A DNA stretch of 64,000 bases from Pelagihabitans sp965238025 (GTDB lineage Bacteria > Bacteroidota > Bacteroidia > Flavobacteriales > Flavobacteriaceae), in NCBI GenBank assembly GCA_965238025.1, contig OZ250162.1, positions 2,790,001 through 2,854,000 on the forward strand. The letters run 5' to 3'. Positions 9,121-17,810 of the stretch are shown here, in pieces. Each line of letters begins with the position of its first letter. Within the stretch, counting starts at the first letter, position 1. Below the pieces are notes generated by a model that worked only from the letters and a program-made list of their open reading frames with translations, was not told the origin of the DNA and did no database searches. The position numbers were made by a program, and so were the translations under genes.

Positions 9121-9975
9121 TCAATCTATCAGGTGCATTACCAAAAGGGGTACTTTAGAATGGAAGGCCATATTTTTGACCACCGACTCCCTTGTCAATT
9201 TTTCAATAAAGCTGTGCCAGTAATTAATAATCGCCACCATACCCATTTCTGAATTTTGGGACAATACTTTATCGATTTCTACAGAAATTTTGCCTTTCTT
9301 TTCTATCTCCATAAGTTCAAAAGGTATTTCCTTTAAACGTTGGGTAAGGACTTTTTTGGCCGTTTTTTTGTGTGCTTTTCCTTCGTTTTTATCCAACAAA
9401 TGGAGAATTCGGATTTTTGAGCCCCAAAGTTTGGCCAGTACCAGCATCGGATTCAGCTCATACTTCTGGAACATATGTTCAAATCCGGTTGCAAAAAGAA
9501 TTTCTGTTGGAACGCCAAAATTATAATTTGCAGGCACCGCGACTATCGGACAAAAATCTATTTTAGAGATGATCCTGGCGGTATTACTACCTAGGAAAAC
9601 ACCCTTTAAACCGGTTGCTCCCTGAGTACCCATAAAGATATAATGAATGTCATTATCTGTCGCTGCCTTTCCAATTACGTTTTCCAGGACACCTGAAGCA
9701 GAGATTGTTTTGAATTTATGTTTGGAGTTATTATTTTCCGAGGTAATGTCCATAAGAATTTTAGACAGATCTTGTTCTGAGGCTTCTTTACTGATTTTAA
9801 GTAGTTCAGCGTTTTGTTCGACAGTCCGCCTATTTTCTAGATAGGAAGGCCCCGCTTGATAGGTATTTAAAATGTAGAATGTTGCTTCTTTCTTTTCAAA
9901 TAAAAAGACGGCATAACGCAAAGCATGATAGGCGTTATCTGAAAAATCGGTTGGGATTAATATTTTCAACATCAT
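9121..9975 (-). CDS. Universal stress protein, tandem UspA domains
   Basis: The roughly 284-residue protein starts at ATG 9975 or 9972 (MLKILIPTDFSDNA), since the upstream TTG adds only a few residues. The first UspA domain has the ATP-binding pattern G-2X-G-9X-GS in GTQGATGLKGVFLGS near residues 137-151. The second, C-terminal domain is degenerate. Such proteins are cytoplasmic and are induced by stress or by low oxygen in many bacteria. It follows another usp gene by about 107 bp, and I find no palindromic operator of its own, so it may be carried by the promoter at 10946-10988. Confidence 0.85.
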   Translation of the reverse strand: MMLKILIPTDFSDNAYHALRYAVFLFEKKEATFYILNTYQAGPSYLENRRTVEQNAELLKISKEASEQDLSKILMDITSENNNSKHKFKTISASGVLENVIGKAATDNDIHYIFMGTQGATGLKGVFLGSNTARIISKIDFCPIVAVPANYNFGVPTEILFATGFEHMFQKYELNPMLVLAKLWGSKIRILHLLDKNEGKAHKKTAKKVLTQRLKEIPFELMEIEKKGKISVEIDKVLSQNSEMGMVAIINYWHSFIEKLTRESVVKNMAFHSKVPLLVMHLID

Positions 9976-10082
9976 AGTCTTTTTCAAGTGAATTCTATTT
10001 TATTAAAGGGTCCGAAAACTTTGGTTCATCGAATCCTCGGACAAATCATTTTATGTGCGTTGTGTTTCTTTATCAACATACA

Positions 10083-10928
10083 CTAACGAGGTAAATTCTG
10101 CATGACCAGAAACGGAATTTTTGTCGTTAGACCAATTTCATCGATGGTTGAGCGGTAGAGCATTTCCTCTAAAAATGAATGCCTTGAATTGACCATGACC
10201 AAAAAATCAATATTTTTTTGTTCTATATATTCTTGAATCGCCTCCGATTTGTTTTTCACCCCTATTCGTTCAAAAGAAAGGATGGCGTCAGGAAGTGATT
10301 CAGTCAAAAAGCGCTTATTGTCTAATTGCCTATAGCTTAAATCTTCAAAATCCGAGATATACAAACAATGGATTACCGATTTGTATGCACCGCTTAGACC
10401 ATTTAATAATTTCAATTCCCGTCTTTTATATGGCAACATATAATCTGTAGGAAACAAAATTTTCTTTGGCTCATGATAATTGGCCTCCTGAGGAATTGCC
10501 AAAACCGGGCATTGTACGTACTTGAATACCTGAATGGTATGACTACCGAAAGCTATTTTCTTATCATCGGTTTTCCCTCTGGTACCCATGACGACCAAAT
10601 CTAAGTTAATCTCGTTTACAAAATCATTGACGGCATCCACCAATGAATCAAAGTCCGTAACACTTTCATAACTATGAAGGGGATTGGGCGGCGTGTCTGT
10701 TATATCCTGAATTAATTTCTGAAGTTTTTTTTCCGTTTCTTTTTTTACATTTTCTTTCGCTCTGTTAAAATCTGCTTGGTTCCTTGAAGAAAACTGACCA
10801 TAAACTTCATCTGCGTACGCGTGAAGAAAATAAAATCGGCTTCTTTCACATTTAAAAATATCCTGCGCATATTTTATGGCATGCAATGCATTTTCAGAAA
10901 AATCCGTTGGAATCAAGATTGTTCTCAT
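10083..10928 (-). CDS. Universal stress protein, tandem UspA domains
   Basis: The 281-residue protein begins MRTILIPTDFSENA. The first UspA domain has a nucleotide-binding loop MGTRGKTDDKKIAFGS near residues 144-159. The second domain keeps the fold but lacks a clear loop. Its promoter carries the TGACAAAAGTCA palindrome and a perfect TACTTTTG -7 element (10946-10988), the same arrangement as nosZ, hemN and cco genes, so expression under low oxygen is likely. It shares the 261 bp divergent region with hemN and heads a minus-strand run of stress and sulfur transport genes. Confidence 0.87.
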   Translation of the reverse strand: MRTILIPTDFSENALHAIKYAQDIFKCERSRFYFLHAYADEVYGQFSSRNQADFNRAKENVKKETEKKLQKLIQDITDTPPNPLHSYESVTDFDSLVDAVNDFVNEINLDLVVMGTRGKTDDKKIAFGSHTIQVFKYVQCPVLAIPQEANYHEPKKILFPTDYMLPYKRRELKLLNGLSGAYKSVIHCLYISDFEDLSYRQLDNKRFLTESLPDAILSFERIGVKNKSEAIQEYIEQKNIDFLVMVNSRHSFLEEMLYRSTIDEIGLTTKIPFLVMQNLPR

Positions 10929-10945
10929 GGCACTTTAATTTTACC

Positions 10946-10988
10946 CAAAAGTAGGGCGCACTCATGATGAAAACTATGACAAAAGTCA
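10946..10988 (-). promoter_or_regulatory. Fnr-type operator and -7 element for usp (10928)
   Basis: TGACAAAAGTCA occupies 10977-10988. On the minus strand, exactly 23 bp later, TACTTTTG (10953-10946) matches the flavobacterial -7 consensus TAnnTTTG. The start codon lies 17 bases further on. The spacing places the palindrome near -41.5, as for class II activation by Crp/Fnr proteins. Confidence 0.75.
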
Positions 10989-11127
10989 GTTAGGCATTGT
11001 ACAATCTTTTTATCAATTTTTGGAAATAGATAGGTTAAAAATCTCTTGAACAAATTCTAGGATATTCCCTTAGTTTTAAGATGATAGGAAATACGCATGA
11101 ACTTCAAATTGGTAAAAATACCGAACA

Positions 11128-11170
11128 TGATTTTTATCATATTTCATCCATTCAGTTGGGCATAGCTTTG
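11128..11170 (+). promoter_or_regulatory. Fnr-type operator and -7 element for hemN
   Basis: TGATTTTTATCA at 11128-11139 is followed after 23 bp by TAGCTTTG at 11163-11170, a perfect TAnnTTTG. The hemN ATG is at 11190. The geometry is identical to the other operators of this set. Confidence 0.78.
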
Positions 11171-11189
11171 TACTAAATATGCTTTCTAT

Positions 11190-12551
11190 ATGTGCAATGT
11201 AATTCAAAAGTACAATGTTCCCGGACCACGATATACCAGTTACCCTACGGTTCCGTATTGGGACATCAATACCTTTTCAGGTAAGAAGTGGGAGCAATCT
11301 GTGATTCGAAGTTTTAATGAAAGCAACGAAAAGGAGGGTATTAGTGTGTACATTCACCTCCCATTTTGTGAAAGCATGTGTACCTTTTGCGGGTGCCACA
11401 AACGGATTACTAAAAGACATGATGTAGAGAGGCCTTATATAAAATCGGTTTTGAAAGAGTGGAGACTATATTGTAATCTTTTTTCTGAAAGACCGCTGAT
11501 CAAAGAACTACATCTTGGTGGTGGTACCCCGACATTTTTTTCTCCAGAAAATCTAAAAATGCTTATCGATGGCATATTCCGATGTGCTGATAAAGCCGAT
11601 GAGGCTGAATTTAGTTTTGAAGGCCATCCGAATAATACGACCCGTGAGCACTTGCAGACTTTATATGATTTAGGGTTTAGAAGGGTAAGTTTTGGGGTAC
11701 AGGACTACAATGAAACAGTACAGAGGGCCATTAACCGTATACAGCCATTCGAAAATGTCAAGAAAGTGACTGATTGGGCTCGGGAAATAGGCTATACCTC
11801 AATTGGTCACGATATTATTTTCGGATTGCCGCATCAAAGCTTGACTCATGTAGAAGAAACAATCTTGAAGACCAAGGAATTGATGCCAGATCGCATTGCA
11901 TTTTACAGCTATGCCCATGTGCCTTGGATGAAAGGTAACGGACAACGAGGATATAAGGATGCCGATTTGCCTGATGCAGAAACAAAGAGGCAACAATATG
12001 AAAAAGGAAAAGAACTTCTTGAGGAGGTCGGGTATTCAGAAATAGGGATGGATCACTTTTCCTTGAAAACGGATAGTTTGTATCAGGCGATGCAGTCAGG
12101 AAGTTTACACAGGAACTTTATGGGATATACGGCTTCAAAAACCCATTTAATGATAGGTTTGGGGGCATCAAGTATTAGTGATAGCTGGTATGGTTTCGCC
12201 CAGAATGTAAAAAGTTTGGAAGAATACCAACACCTGGTTGATAGCGATATTATTCCCATTTATAGGGGTCATGTGCTAACGAATGAAGATGAAATTATTA
12301 GAAAGCATATCCTGAATTTGATGTGCAGATTTGAAACCTCGTGGATTCCTCCAGGCACCTATGTACCCGAACTTTTGAAAGTGTTGGAAAAGCTCGAGGA
12401 AATGGAGGCGGATAAACTGGTTGAACGATTACCTATGGGATTAAAGATCACACCAAAGGGAAGGCCATTTGTACGAAACGTTTGCATGGCTTTTGATCTG
12501 CTTCTTCAAAAAAAGGCACCAGAAACGAAATTGTTTTCAATGACTGTTTAA
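11190..12551 (+). CDS. hemN: Oxygen-independent coproporphyrinogen III oxidase
   Basis: The 453-residue radical SAM enzyme converts coproporphyrinogen III to protoporphyrinogen IX without oxygen. The [4Fe-4S] motif CX3CX2CXC uses C60, C64, C67 and C69 (CESMCTFCGC). The N-terminal PRYTSYPTVPYW and the following HLGGGTPTF are typical of true HemN rather than HemW. The promoter holds the Fnr-type palindrome, which fits anaerobic heme synthesis for the nos and cco cytochromes. The gene is followed by a usp gene after a short palindromic repeat. Confidence 0.95.
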   Translation: MCNVIQKYNVPGPRYTSYPTVPYWDINTFSGKKWEQSVIRSFNESNEKEGISVYIHLPFCESMCTFCGCHKRITKRHDVERPYIKSVLKEWRLYCNLFSERPLIKELHLGGGTPTFFSPENLKMLIDGIFRCADKADEAEFSFEGHPNNTTREHLQTLYDLGFRRVSFGVQDYNETVQRAINRIQPFENVKKVTDWAREIGYTSIGHDIIFGLPHQSLTHVEETILKTKELMPDRIAFYSYAHVPWMKGNGQRGYKDADLPDAETKRQQYEKGKELLEEVGYSEIGMDHFSLKTDSLYQAMQSGSLHRNFMGYTASKTHLMIGLGASSISDSWYGFAQNVKSLEEYQHLVDSDIIPIYRGHVLTNEDEIIRKHILNLMCRFETSWIPPGTYVPELLKVLEKLEEMEADKLVERLPMGLKITPKGRPFVRNVCMAFDLLLQKKAPETKLFSMTV

Positions 12552-12574
12552 AAAGAATTCTTAACCTCAAATAG

Positions 12575-12594
12575 ATTCCCGCCAGCGCGGGAAT
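12575..12594. repeat. Short REP-like palindrome
   Basis: A 20 bp near-perfect palindrome beginning ATTCCCGCC and ending GCGGGAAT lies between hemN and the usp gene. A second copy with three changes is at 28147-28166 upstream of ccoG. It is a small dispersed palindromic repeat and could form a hairpin in the transcript. Confidence 0.7.
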
Positions 12595-12614
12595 GAAAAT
12601 TAAAATAGTTTCCT

Positions 12615-13439
12615 ATGAAAAAAATAATAGTACCCATCGATTTTTCAGAACAATCGGAATACGCTATTCAGGTAGCTGCTTCTCTGGCAAAAAAACATGG
12701 TTCCGAGATTTTGGCACTGCATATGCTGGAACTGAACCAGGCCATGATATCGTCTTCTGAAGGCTTTCATCCGGAACAGACCGTTTTTTTATTGAAACTA
12801 GCAGAAAAAAGGCTCGGAAAATTCTTGGATAAACCGTATTTGAAAGGAATCGGAATAACGCCCATAATAAAGCACTACAAGGTATTTAGCGAGGTCAATG
12901 AAGTTGCCGAAAAACATGATGCGGATCTGATCATCATGGGGTCACATGGTAGTGACGGCCTTCAGGAGATATTCGTTGGCTCTAATGCCGAACGGGTAGT
13001 GCGTAATGCAAAGGTTCCTGTATTGGTCGTTAAGGAAGAGCTAAAGGATTTTAAGATAGAGCGCTTTGCCTTTGCCTGTGATTTTAAGGAGGAAAACCTT
13101 ATTGCCTTTAAAAAGGCCGAGCAATTCGCCGAGAAACTAGCTGCCGAACTTGAATTGGTCTACATTAATACCCCGGGCGATGAATTTTTAAGCAACAGAG
13201 ATGCCTATGGGAGAATCAATCAATTTTTAACCAAGGCAAATGCCGGACGACAAGTAGAAATCTATAATGATTATAGCGTAGAAAAAGGTATCCTAAACTA
13301 TAGTACATCTATTAACGCTGACCTCATAGGGATACCTACCCATGGTAGAAAAGGGTTGTCCCACTTTTTTAGGGGAAGTATTGGAGAAGATATTGCTAAC
13401 CATTCAAAAATACCGGTGGTGACCTTTAAGATTGGTTAA
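12615..13439 (+). CDS. Universal stress protein, two intact UspA domains
   Basis: The 274-residue protein has two UspA domains that both keep a nucleotide-binding loop. The loops are GSHGSDGLQEIFVGS in the first half and PTHGRKGLSHFFRGS in the second. This differs from the other usp genes here, where only the first domain is intact. It follows hemN by 63 bp on the same strand and may be read from the hemN promoter. A strong bidirectional terminator follows it. Confidence 0.88.
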   Translation: MKKIIVPIDFSEQSEYAIQVAASLAKKHGSEILALHMLELNQAMISSSEGFHPEQTVFLLKLAEKRLGKFLDKPYLKGIGITPIIKHYKVFSEVNEVAEKHDADLIIMGSHGSDGLQEIFVGSNAERVVRNAKVPVLVVKEELKDFKIERFAFACDFKEENLIAFKKAEQFAEKLAAELELVYINTPGDEFLSNRDAYGRINQFLTKANAGRQVEIYNDYSVEKGILNYSTSINADLIGIPTHGRKGLSHFFRGSIGEDIANHSKIPVVTFKIG

Positions 13440-13467
13440 TTAGTGGTTTTAACAAACCGGTAGTAAG

Positions 13468-13495
13468 AGGGAACCCATTTCGGTTCCCTTTTTTA
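13468..13495. terminator. Bidirectional intrinsic terminator
   Basis: An 8 bp perfect stem AGGGAACC/GGTTCCCT with a six-base loop is followed by a run of T. It lies between the convergent usp (plus) and rrf2 (minus) genes. Confidence 0.8.
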
Positions 13496-13498
13496 TTG

Positions 13499-13930
13499 TT
13501 ATAGGGGCAAAAACGATTTCCCTTTCAAAATGTCTGTTGCCAAATCTTCAATTGAGGTTTTCTCTAGATTTTTAATAAAACGCGTCTTCGTTTCTCCTAC
13601 GAGGTCATGTAGTGGACATGGGTGCTTTTCATTACATTTTTTAAGACTGAGCATACAAGAGGTCAAGCGACTATGTCCGTCGATCACGATAATGATATCC
13701 ATCAGTCCGGTGGTACGATTTTCATCTGTAAGGTAAAAACCGCCCTTACGGCCACGAGTAGAAGATATCAAATTATGACGCGATAATTCTTGCATCAGCT
13801 TGGAAAGGTAGGCCTGAGGCACATTTATGGGCCTACTTAAATCTTTGGCCAATATTTTTTTTTCTTCAGAGGAATGTACCGCTAAATACAAGACAGCTTT
13901 AAGGGCATATTTGGAGGAATTGGAAATCAT
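13499..13930 (-). CDS. Rrf2-family regulator, NsrR-like
   Basis: I start at ATG 13930 (MISNSSKYALKAVLYLA), giving 143 residues. The longer frame to 13996 would run through the promoter and the operator of the nos operon. An Rrf2 winged helix-turn-helix occupies the first 70 residues. Three cysteines in CMLSLKKCNEKHPC fit the Fe-S-binding loop of NsrR/IscR proteins. Divergent placement from the nos operon suggests sensing of nitric oxide or Fe-S status and control of N2O respiration. It carries a candidate operator in its own promoter. Confidence 0.82.
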   Translation of the reverse strand: MISNSSKYALKAVLYLAVHSSEEKKILAKDLSRPINVPQAYLSKLMQELSRHNLISSTRGRKGGFYLTDENRTTGLMDIIIVIDGHSRLTSCMLSLKKCNEKHPCPLHDLVGETKTRFIKNLEKTSIEDLATDILKGKSFLPL

Positions 13931-13946
13931 AATAATACGTTCTGGA

Positions 13947-13978
13947 CAAATATAAAGATTAAAAGATATTTTTATCTT
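13947..13978 (-). promoter_or_regulatory. rrf2 promoter with candidate NsrR-like operator
   Basis: On the minus strand TATATTTG (13954-13947) is a perfect TAnnTTTG -7 element. Just upstream, 13963-13978 holds the palindrome AAGATA-TTTT-TATCTT. It resembles the AAGAT...ATCTT half sites of known NsrR operators and is placed to give autorepression. It also lies 5 bp upstream of the nos operator. Confidence 0.55.
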
Positions 13979-13983
13979 AAATA

Positions 13984-14026
13984 TGACCAATATCATGTTT
14001 TTCCCTCTTTTGCTCGCCTACTTTTG
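13984..14026 (+). promoter_or_regulatory. Fnr-type operator and -7 element for nos operon
   Basis: TGACCAATATCA at 13984-13995 and a perfect -7 element TACTTTTG at 14019-14026 are separated by 23 bp. The first gene starts at 14051, about 25 bases beyond the -7 element. Confidence 0.78.
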
Positions 14027-14050
14027 ATGCATTAACTAATAAAGAAAACA

Positions 14051-14560
14051 ATGAAAATAGTACTTAAAAGTGTTGCGCTACTTTTTTCCATACTAATGAT
14101 TAGCTGTGGAGGAAAGGAAGAGAAGAAAAAAGAAGGGTTTAGTGTAGAACGCACAAAGACTACTGAAAAACCAGCTGAGACCACTCCAGCAGCTAACGCT
14201 ACTCCAGCATCTAAGCGGATAGATTTGGCGAACAAAGGGGTTGGCCCCATTACTTCAATTACTTTGGATGCAGAAATTGATCCGGTTATGGCCAAAGAGG
14301 GGGAAGAAGTATACAATCAAATGTGCTTGGCTTGTCACAGAGTAGGTAAAAAGTTTATAGGCCCAGCACCAAATGGCATTTTGGAACGCCGAAGCCCGGA
14401 ATGGGTTATGAACATGATTTTAAATCCAGAGGAGATGGTAAAAAACGATCCATTGGCAAAAGATCTCTTGATAGAGTTTAACGGATCCCCGATGGCTAAC
14501 CAAAGCCTTACCGAAGAGCAGGCGAGAGCTGTGTTAGAATATTTTAGAACATTAAAATAA
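14051..14560 (+). CDS. Lipoprotein c-type cytochrome of the nos operon
   Basis: The 169-residue protein has a lipoprotein signal (MKIVLKSVALLFSILMISC), a low-complexity Lys/Glu/Ala/Thr linker, and one heme site CLACH with a distal methionine in GSPMANQ. It is a periplasm-facing monoheme cytochrome c and the first gene of the nos operon, 6 bp before the fasciclin gene. A role as electron donor to NosZ fits clade II nos clusters, which lack NosR and use other electron routes; that is inferred. Confidence 0.85.
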   Translation: MKIVLKSVALLFSILMISCGGKEEKKKEGFSVERTKTTEKPAETTPAANATPASKRIDLANKGVGPITSITLDAEIDPVMAKEGEEVYNQMCLACHRVGKKFIGPAPNGILERRSPEWVMNMILNPEEMVKNDPLAKDLLIEFNGSPMANQSLTEEQARAVLEYFRTLK

Positions 14561-14566
14561 AACCCA

Positions 14567-15151
14567 ATGAAAACAACAACCAATCTTAAAATATTGTTTG
14601 GTTCCATTTTTACATTGCTATTGATTAGCAGTTGTAAGAACGAGCCCAAAAATGAAACGTCTACGGCCAATTCAGAAACTTCAAAAGCAGTAGAAACCAA
14701 AAAACAAGGTCAGGCCTTTATAGCGGATGACGGATCTACACCTAATGTACTTCAAATCGCTATTGGTTCTCCTGATCATACCACTCTTGTGGCCGCAGTA
14801 CAGGCTGCAGAATTGGAAAATGCCTTGGTAAATGCAGGACCCTTAATGGTGTTTGCCCCTACGAATGCTGCATTTGATGCGCTTCCCGAAGGTACCGTGG
14901 AAAATTTGTTGAAACCAGAAAACAAAGATGCCTTGGCAAATATTCTTAAGCATCATGTTACCGCAGGAAATTACAGCAAAGACTTTCTAAAGAAGTTTAA
15001 AAAACTTGGACAGGCAAATGACCAAAATACGACCGTAGAGGTCAAGGGTGAAGACGTATATGTCGGAGGCGCCAAGATAGTTGGCAGCGTAAAAGCGGGC
15101 AATGGTATTGTGCATGTTGTTGACAAGGTCATTTTACCTCCATCAGAATAA
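14567..15151 (+). CDS. Fasciclin-domain lipoprotein
   Basis: The 194-residue protein has a lipoprotein signal ending in SSC and a fasciclin (FAS1) domain of about 130 residues. The H1 motif LMVFAPTNAAFDALP and the H2 motif NGIVHVVDKVILPP are clear. FAS1 domains usually mediate binding; its job in N2O respiration is unknown. Its position between the cytochrome and nosZ, with close spacing on both sides, suggests a role in NosZ maturation or anchoring. Confidence 0.85.
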   Translation: MKTTTNLKILFGSIFTLLLISSCKNEPKNETSTANSETSKAVETKKQGQAFIADDGSTPNVLQIAIGSPDHTTLVAAVQAAELENALVNAGPLMVFAPTNAAFDALPEGTVENLLKPENKDALANILKHHVTAGNYSKDFLKKFKKLGQANDQNTTVEVKGEDVYVGGAKIVGSVKAGNGIVHVVDKVILPPSE

Positions 15152-15176
15152 TAAAACCATCAAAATAATAAATGAA

Positions 15177-17132
15177 ATGAAAAAATTCAGCTATTTAATA
15201 CTATCGATTTTGGGCATGGGAGCGCTTATGACCAGTTGCCAACCCAAGGCAAAAACTACCGGAGGGGCTTTGACCTCTAATGCAGCGGAGCGGGTTTATG
15301 TGGCTCCGGGTGAGCATGACGAATTTTACGCCTTTATTTCTGGGGGCTTTAGCGGACAACTATCGGTTTACGGACTGCCTTCTGGAAGACTTTTTAAGGT
15401 AATCCCGGTATTCTCTCAAGATGCGGAAAAGGCCTATGGTTATAATGAAGAGACCAAACCGATGTTGAATACCTCTCATGGGTTTATTCCATGGGACGAC
15501 TCCCACCACCCCGACATTTCACAAACCGCAGGGGAATTGGATGGACGTTATGTATTTATAAATGGGAACAATACACCGCGTATTGCCAAAATAGACTTAA
15601 GCGTATTCGAAACTACCGAGATTATTGAAATTCCAAATAGTGCAGGTAACCACAGTTCTTCTTTCGTAACCGAAAATACCGAGTATGTAGTGGCAGGAAC
15701 ACGTTTTTCAGTTCCCGTACCGCAACGCGATATGCCAATCAAAGATTACAAAGGAAACTTCAAAGGCGCACTTTCCTTTATAAGTGTTGATCCTGAAGAT
15801 GGCGGCATGGATATCAAATTCCAACTGATGATGCCCGGGTTCGATTACGACCTATCGCATCCTGGTAGGGGAGAATCACACGGATGGTTCTTTTTTACAA
15901 CTTACAATACAGAGGAAGCCAATACCCTTATGGAGGTCAATTCCTCTCAAAACGATAAGGACTTTATTGCTGCTGTAAATTGGAAGAAAATTGAAGAATA
16001 TGTAAACAATGGCGGGGGAACAAAAATGCCCGCAAACTATGCACATAATGTTTATAGTGAAGAAACGCATACGGCCACCTCTACCATGAAAAAAGAGGTG
16101 TTGGTGGTAGATCCGACCGAAGTACCCGGTGCCGTATTTTTCTTGCCTACCCCAAAATCACCCCATGGTTGTGATGTAGACCCAACCGGGGAGTATATTG
16201 TTGGAAATGGGAAATTATCTGCGGATTTGACCATACATTCCTTTTCTAAAATGTTGACGGCCATAGAAGGTAAAAAATTTGATGGAGAGGCTTATGGTAT
16301 TCCAATCCTTAAATTCGAGGAAGTATTGGCCGGAACTGTTAAAAGTGGGGGCTTGGGTCCCCTGCACACAGAGTTCGATGGAAAGGGTAATGCGTATACT
16401 ACCTTCTTTATATCTTCGGAAGTTGTAAAATGGAATATAGGTACTTGGGAAGTCATAGACAGACAACCCTGTTACTATTCGGTAGGTCACTTGATGATTC
16501 CCGGTGGCAACTCCCAGAAACCGTTCGGAAAATATGTTGTAGCTATGAACAAGATTACGAAGGACAGGTACCTCCCAACGGGCCCAGAGGTAACCCAATC
16601 GGCGCAATTATTTGACATTTCTGGGGAAAAAATGGAATTGCTATTAGACTTTCCAACCGTCGGAGAACCCCATTATGCTGCTGGTATTCCTGCTGATATA
16701 GTAAAAGCGCGATCCAAAAAATTCTTTGAACTGTCAAAGAACGAACATAAACACGCCATCGCTACAGATGCCGATGTAAGAGTTGAACGCAATGGCAAAG
16801 AAGTACATGTTTATATGTCTATGATCCGTAGTCATTTTAACCCTGACAATATTGAGGGGATAAAGGTGGGAGACAAGGTATATTTTCATGTGACCAATAT
16901 GGAACAGGATTATGACGTACCCCATGGTATAAGTATGATCGGGGCGAATACTTCAGAGCTCTTGATCATGCCCGGCCAGACAGAAACCTTTGTTTGGGAA
17001 CCTAAGCAGGTTGGCGTATGGCCATTCTATTGTACCGACTTCTGTTCTGCCCTGCACCAAGAAATGCAAGGCTACGTTCGGGTTTCCCCAGCAAGTTCCA
17101 ATATAGACCTTTCGTGGTCTTTGGGTGACTAG
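15177..17132 (+). CDS. nosZ: Nitrous oxide reductase, clade II type
   Basis: The enzyme reduces N2O to N2 with the Cu centres CuA and CuZ. I start at ATG 15177, which gives 651 residues with a Sec-type, lipoprotein-like signal (GALMTSC). The absence of a twin-arginine signal is a mark of clade II NosZ. Histidine-rich CuZ segments appear at WDDSHHPD, SPHGCDVDP, LHTEFDG and EPHYAAG. The CuA motif is C-X3-C-X3-H-X2-M at about 619-630 (CTDFCSALHQEM). The longer frame starting at 15102 overlaps the fasciclin gene and is rejected. An intrinsic terminator-like hairpin follows at 17161. Confidence 0.96.
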   Translation: MKKFSYLILSILGMGALMTSCQPKAKTTGGALTSNAAERVYVAPGEHDEFYAFISGGFSGQLSVYGLPSGRLFKVIPVFSQDAEKAYGYNEETKPMLNTSHGFIPWDDSHHPDISQTAGELDGRYVFINGNNTPRIAKIDLSVFETTEIIEIPNSAGNHSSSFVTENTEYVVAGTRFSVPVPQRDMPIKDYKGNFKGALSFISVDPEDGGMDIKFQLMMPGFDYDLSHPGRGESHGWFFFTTYNTEEANTLMEVNSSQNDKDFIAAVNWKKIEEYVNNGGGTKMPANYAHNVYSEETHTATSTMKKEVLVVDPTEVPGAVFFLPTPKSPHGCDVDPTGEYIVGNGKLSADLTIHSFSKMLTAIEGKKFDGEAYGIPILKFEEVLAGTVKSGGLGPLHTEFDGKGNAYTTFFISSEVVKWNIGTWEVIDRQPCYYSVGHLMIPGGNSQKPFGKYVVAMNKITKDRYLPTGPEVTQSAQLFDISGEKMELLLDFPTVGEPHYAAGIPADIVKARSKKFFELSKNEHKHAIATDADVRVERNGKEVHVYMSMIRSHFNPDNIEGIKVGDKVYFHVTNMEQDYDVPHGISMIGANTSELLIMPGQTETFVWEPKQVGVWPFYCTDFCSALHQEMQGYVRVSPASSNIDLSWSLGD

Positions 17133-17160
17133 AACTAATTTAAACCGAGTACTTTTTTCG

Positions 17161-17196
17161 AAAAGCGGGTTGTGTTGAAAAATCTTCCCGCTTTTT
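17161..17196 (+). terminator. Terminator-like hairpin inside the nos operon
   Basis: AAAAGCGGG (17161-17169) pairs with CCCGCTTTT (17187-17195), followed by TTAATA. It lies 28 bp after nosZ and 14 bp before the next nos gene, so it may raise nosZ transcript levels relative to the downstream genes. Confidence 0.6.
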
Positions 17197-17209
17197 AATA
17201 ACCGTTAAG

Positions 17210-17800
17210 ATGAAAAAATCAAAGATTATAATGCTTTTAGGGGCCTTGTTGCCCTTACTGCTTTTTTTGTTCCCGCTTTGGAATATTACATTAGAAGCAC
17301 CGCAATATCCTACTCCCCTAGGAATGGACATCTATATTAATGACTTTGCAGATGCCAATCCACATGATATAAAGAACATCAACCTAATGAACCATTATGT
17401 GGGGATGAAATATATCCCAGATGCGATTCCAGAGTTTAAGATATTCCCGATAGGCATTATTATTACAACCGTCATCGGGCTGATTATTGGCCTTAAGGCA
17501 AACTACAAGTGGTACCTGTATTGGTTTATTATGATGGTATTGGTAAGTGCCGCTGGGCTATACGACTTTTATCTTTGGGAACATGATTACGGGCATAACC
17601 TAGATCCAAAAGCCATAATGAAATTTACCAATCCCGATGGTACGGCAATGGGCTTTCAACCTCCACTTTTTGGTACCAAGGATATCCTGAATTTTAGGGC
17701 ACATTCGTATCCTCAGTTAGGTGCCTATTGCTTAGGTTTGGGTATTGCCCTGGGTCTGGTTGCCTATTTGGTTGGAAAAAAGGAAGCCAAGAAACAATAA
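17210..17800 (+). CDS. Nos-cluster integral membrane protein
   Basis: The 196-residue protein has about four hydrophobic segments: an N-terminal signal-anchor (LLGALLPLLLFLFPLW), two in the middle and one C-terminal. A conserved-looking periplasmic stretch carries MNHYVGMKYIPD. Proteins of this kind sit next to nosZ in clade II clusters, but their function is not established. It is followed 10 bp later by nosL. I assign no enzyme activity. Confidence 0.7.
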   Translation: MKKSKIIMLLGALLPLLLFLFPLWNITLEAPQYPTPLGMDIYINDFADANPHDIKNINLMNHYVGMKYIPDAIPEFKIFPIGIIITTVIGLIIGLKANYKWYLYWFIMMVLVSAAGLYDFYLWEHDYGHNLDPKAIMKFTNPDGTAMGFQPPLFGTKDILNFRAHSYPQLGAYCLGLGIALGLVAYLVGKKEAKKQ

Positions 17801-17810
17801 AACCATTCAA

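Noticed and set aside
9976..10082. An Fnr-type operator upstream of the usp gene ending at 9121
   Set aside because: No TGA...TCA palindrome with a -7 element at the right distance was found; the gene may be read from the promoter at 10946-10988.
13931..13996. A longer N-terminus for the Rrf2 regulator
   Set aside because: The added part covers the -7 element, the AAGATA palindrome and the nos operator, and the Rrf2 homology begins at the internal ATG 13930.
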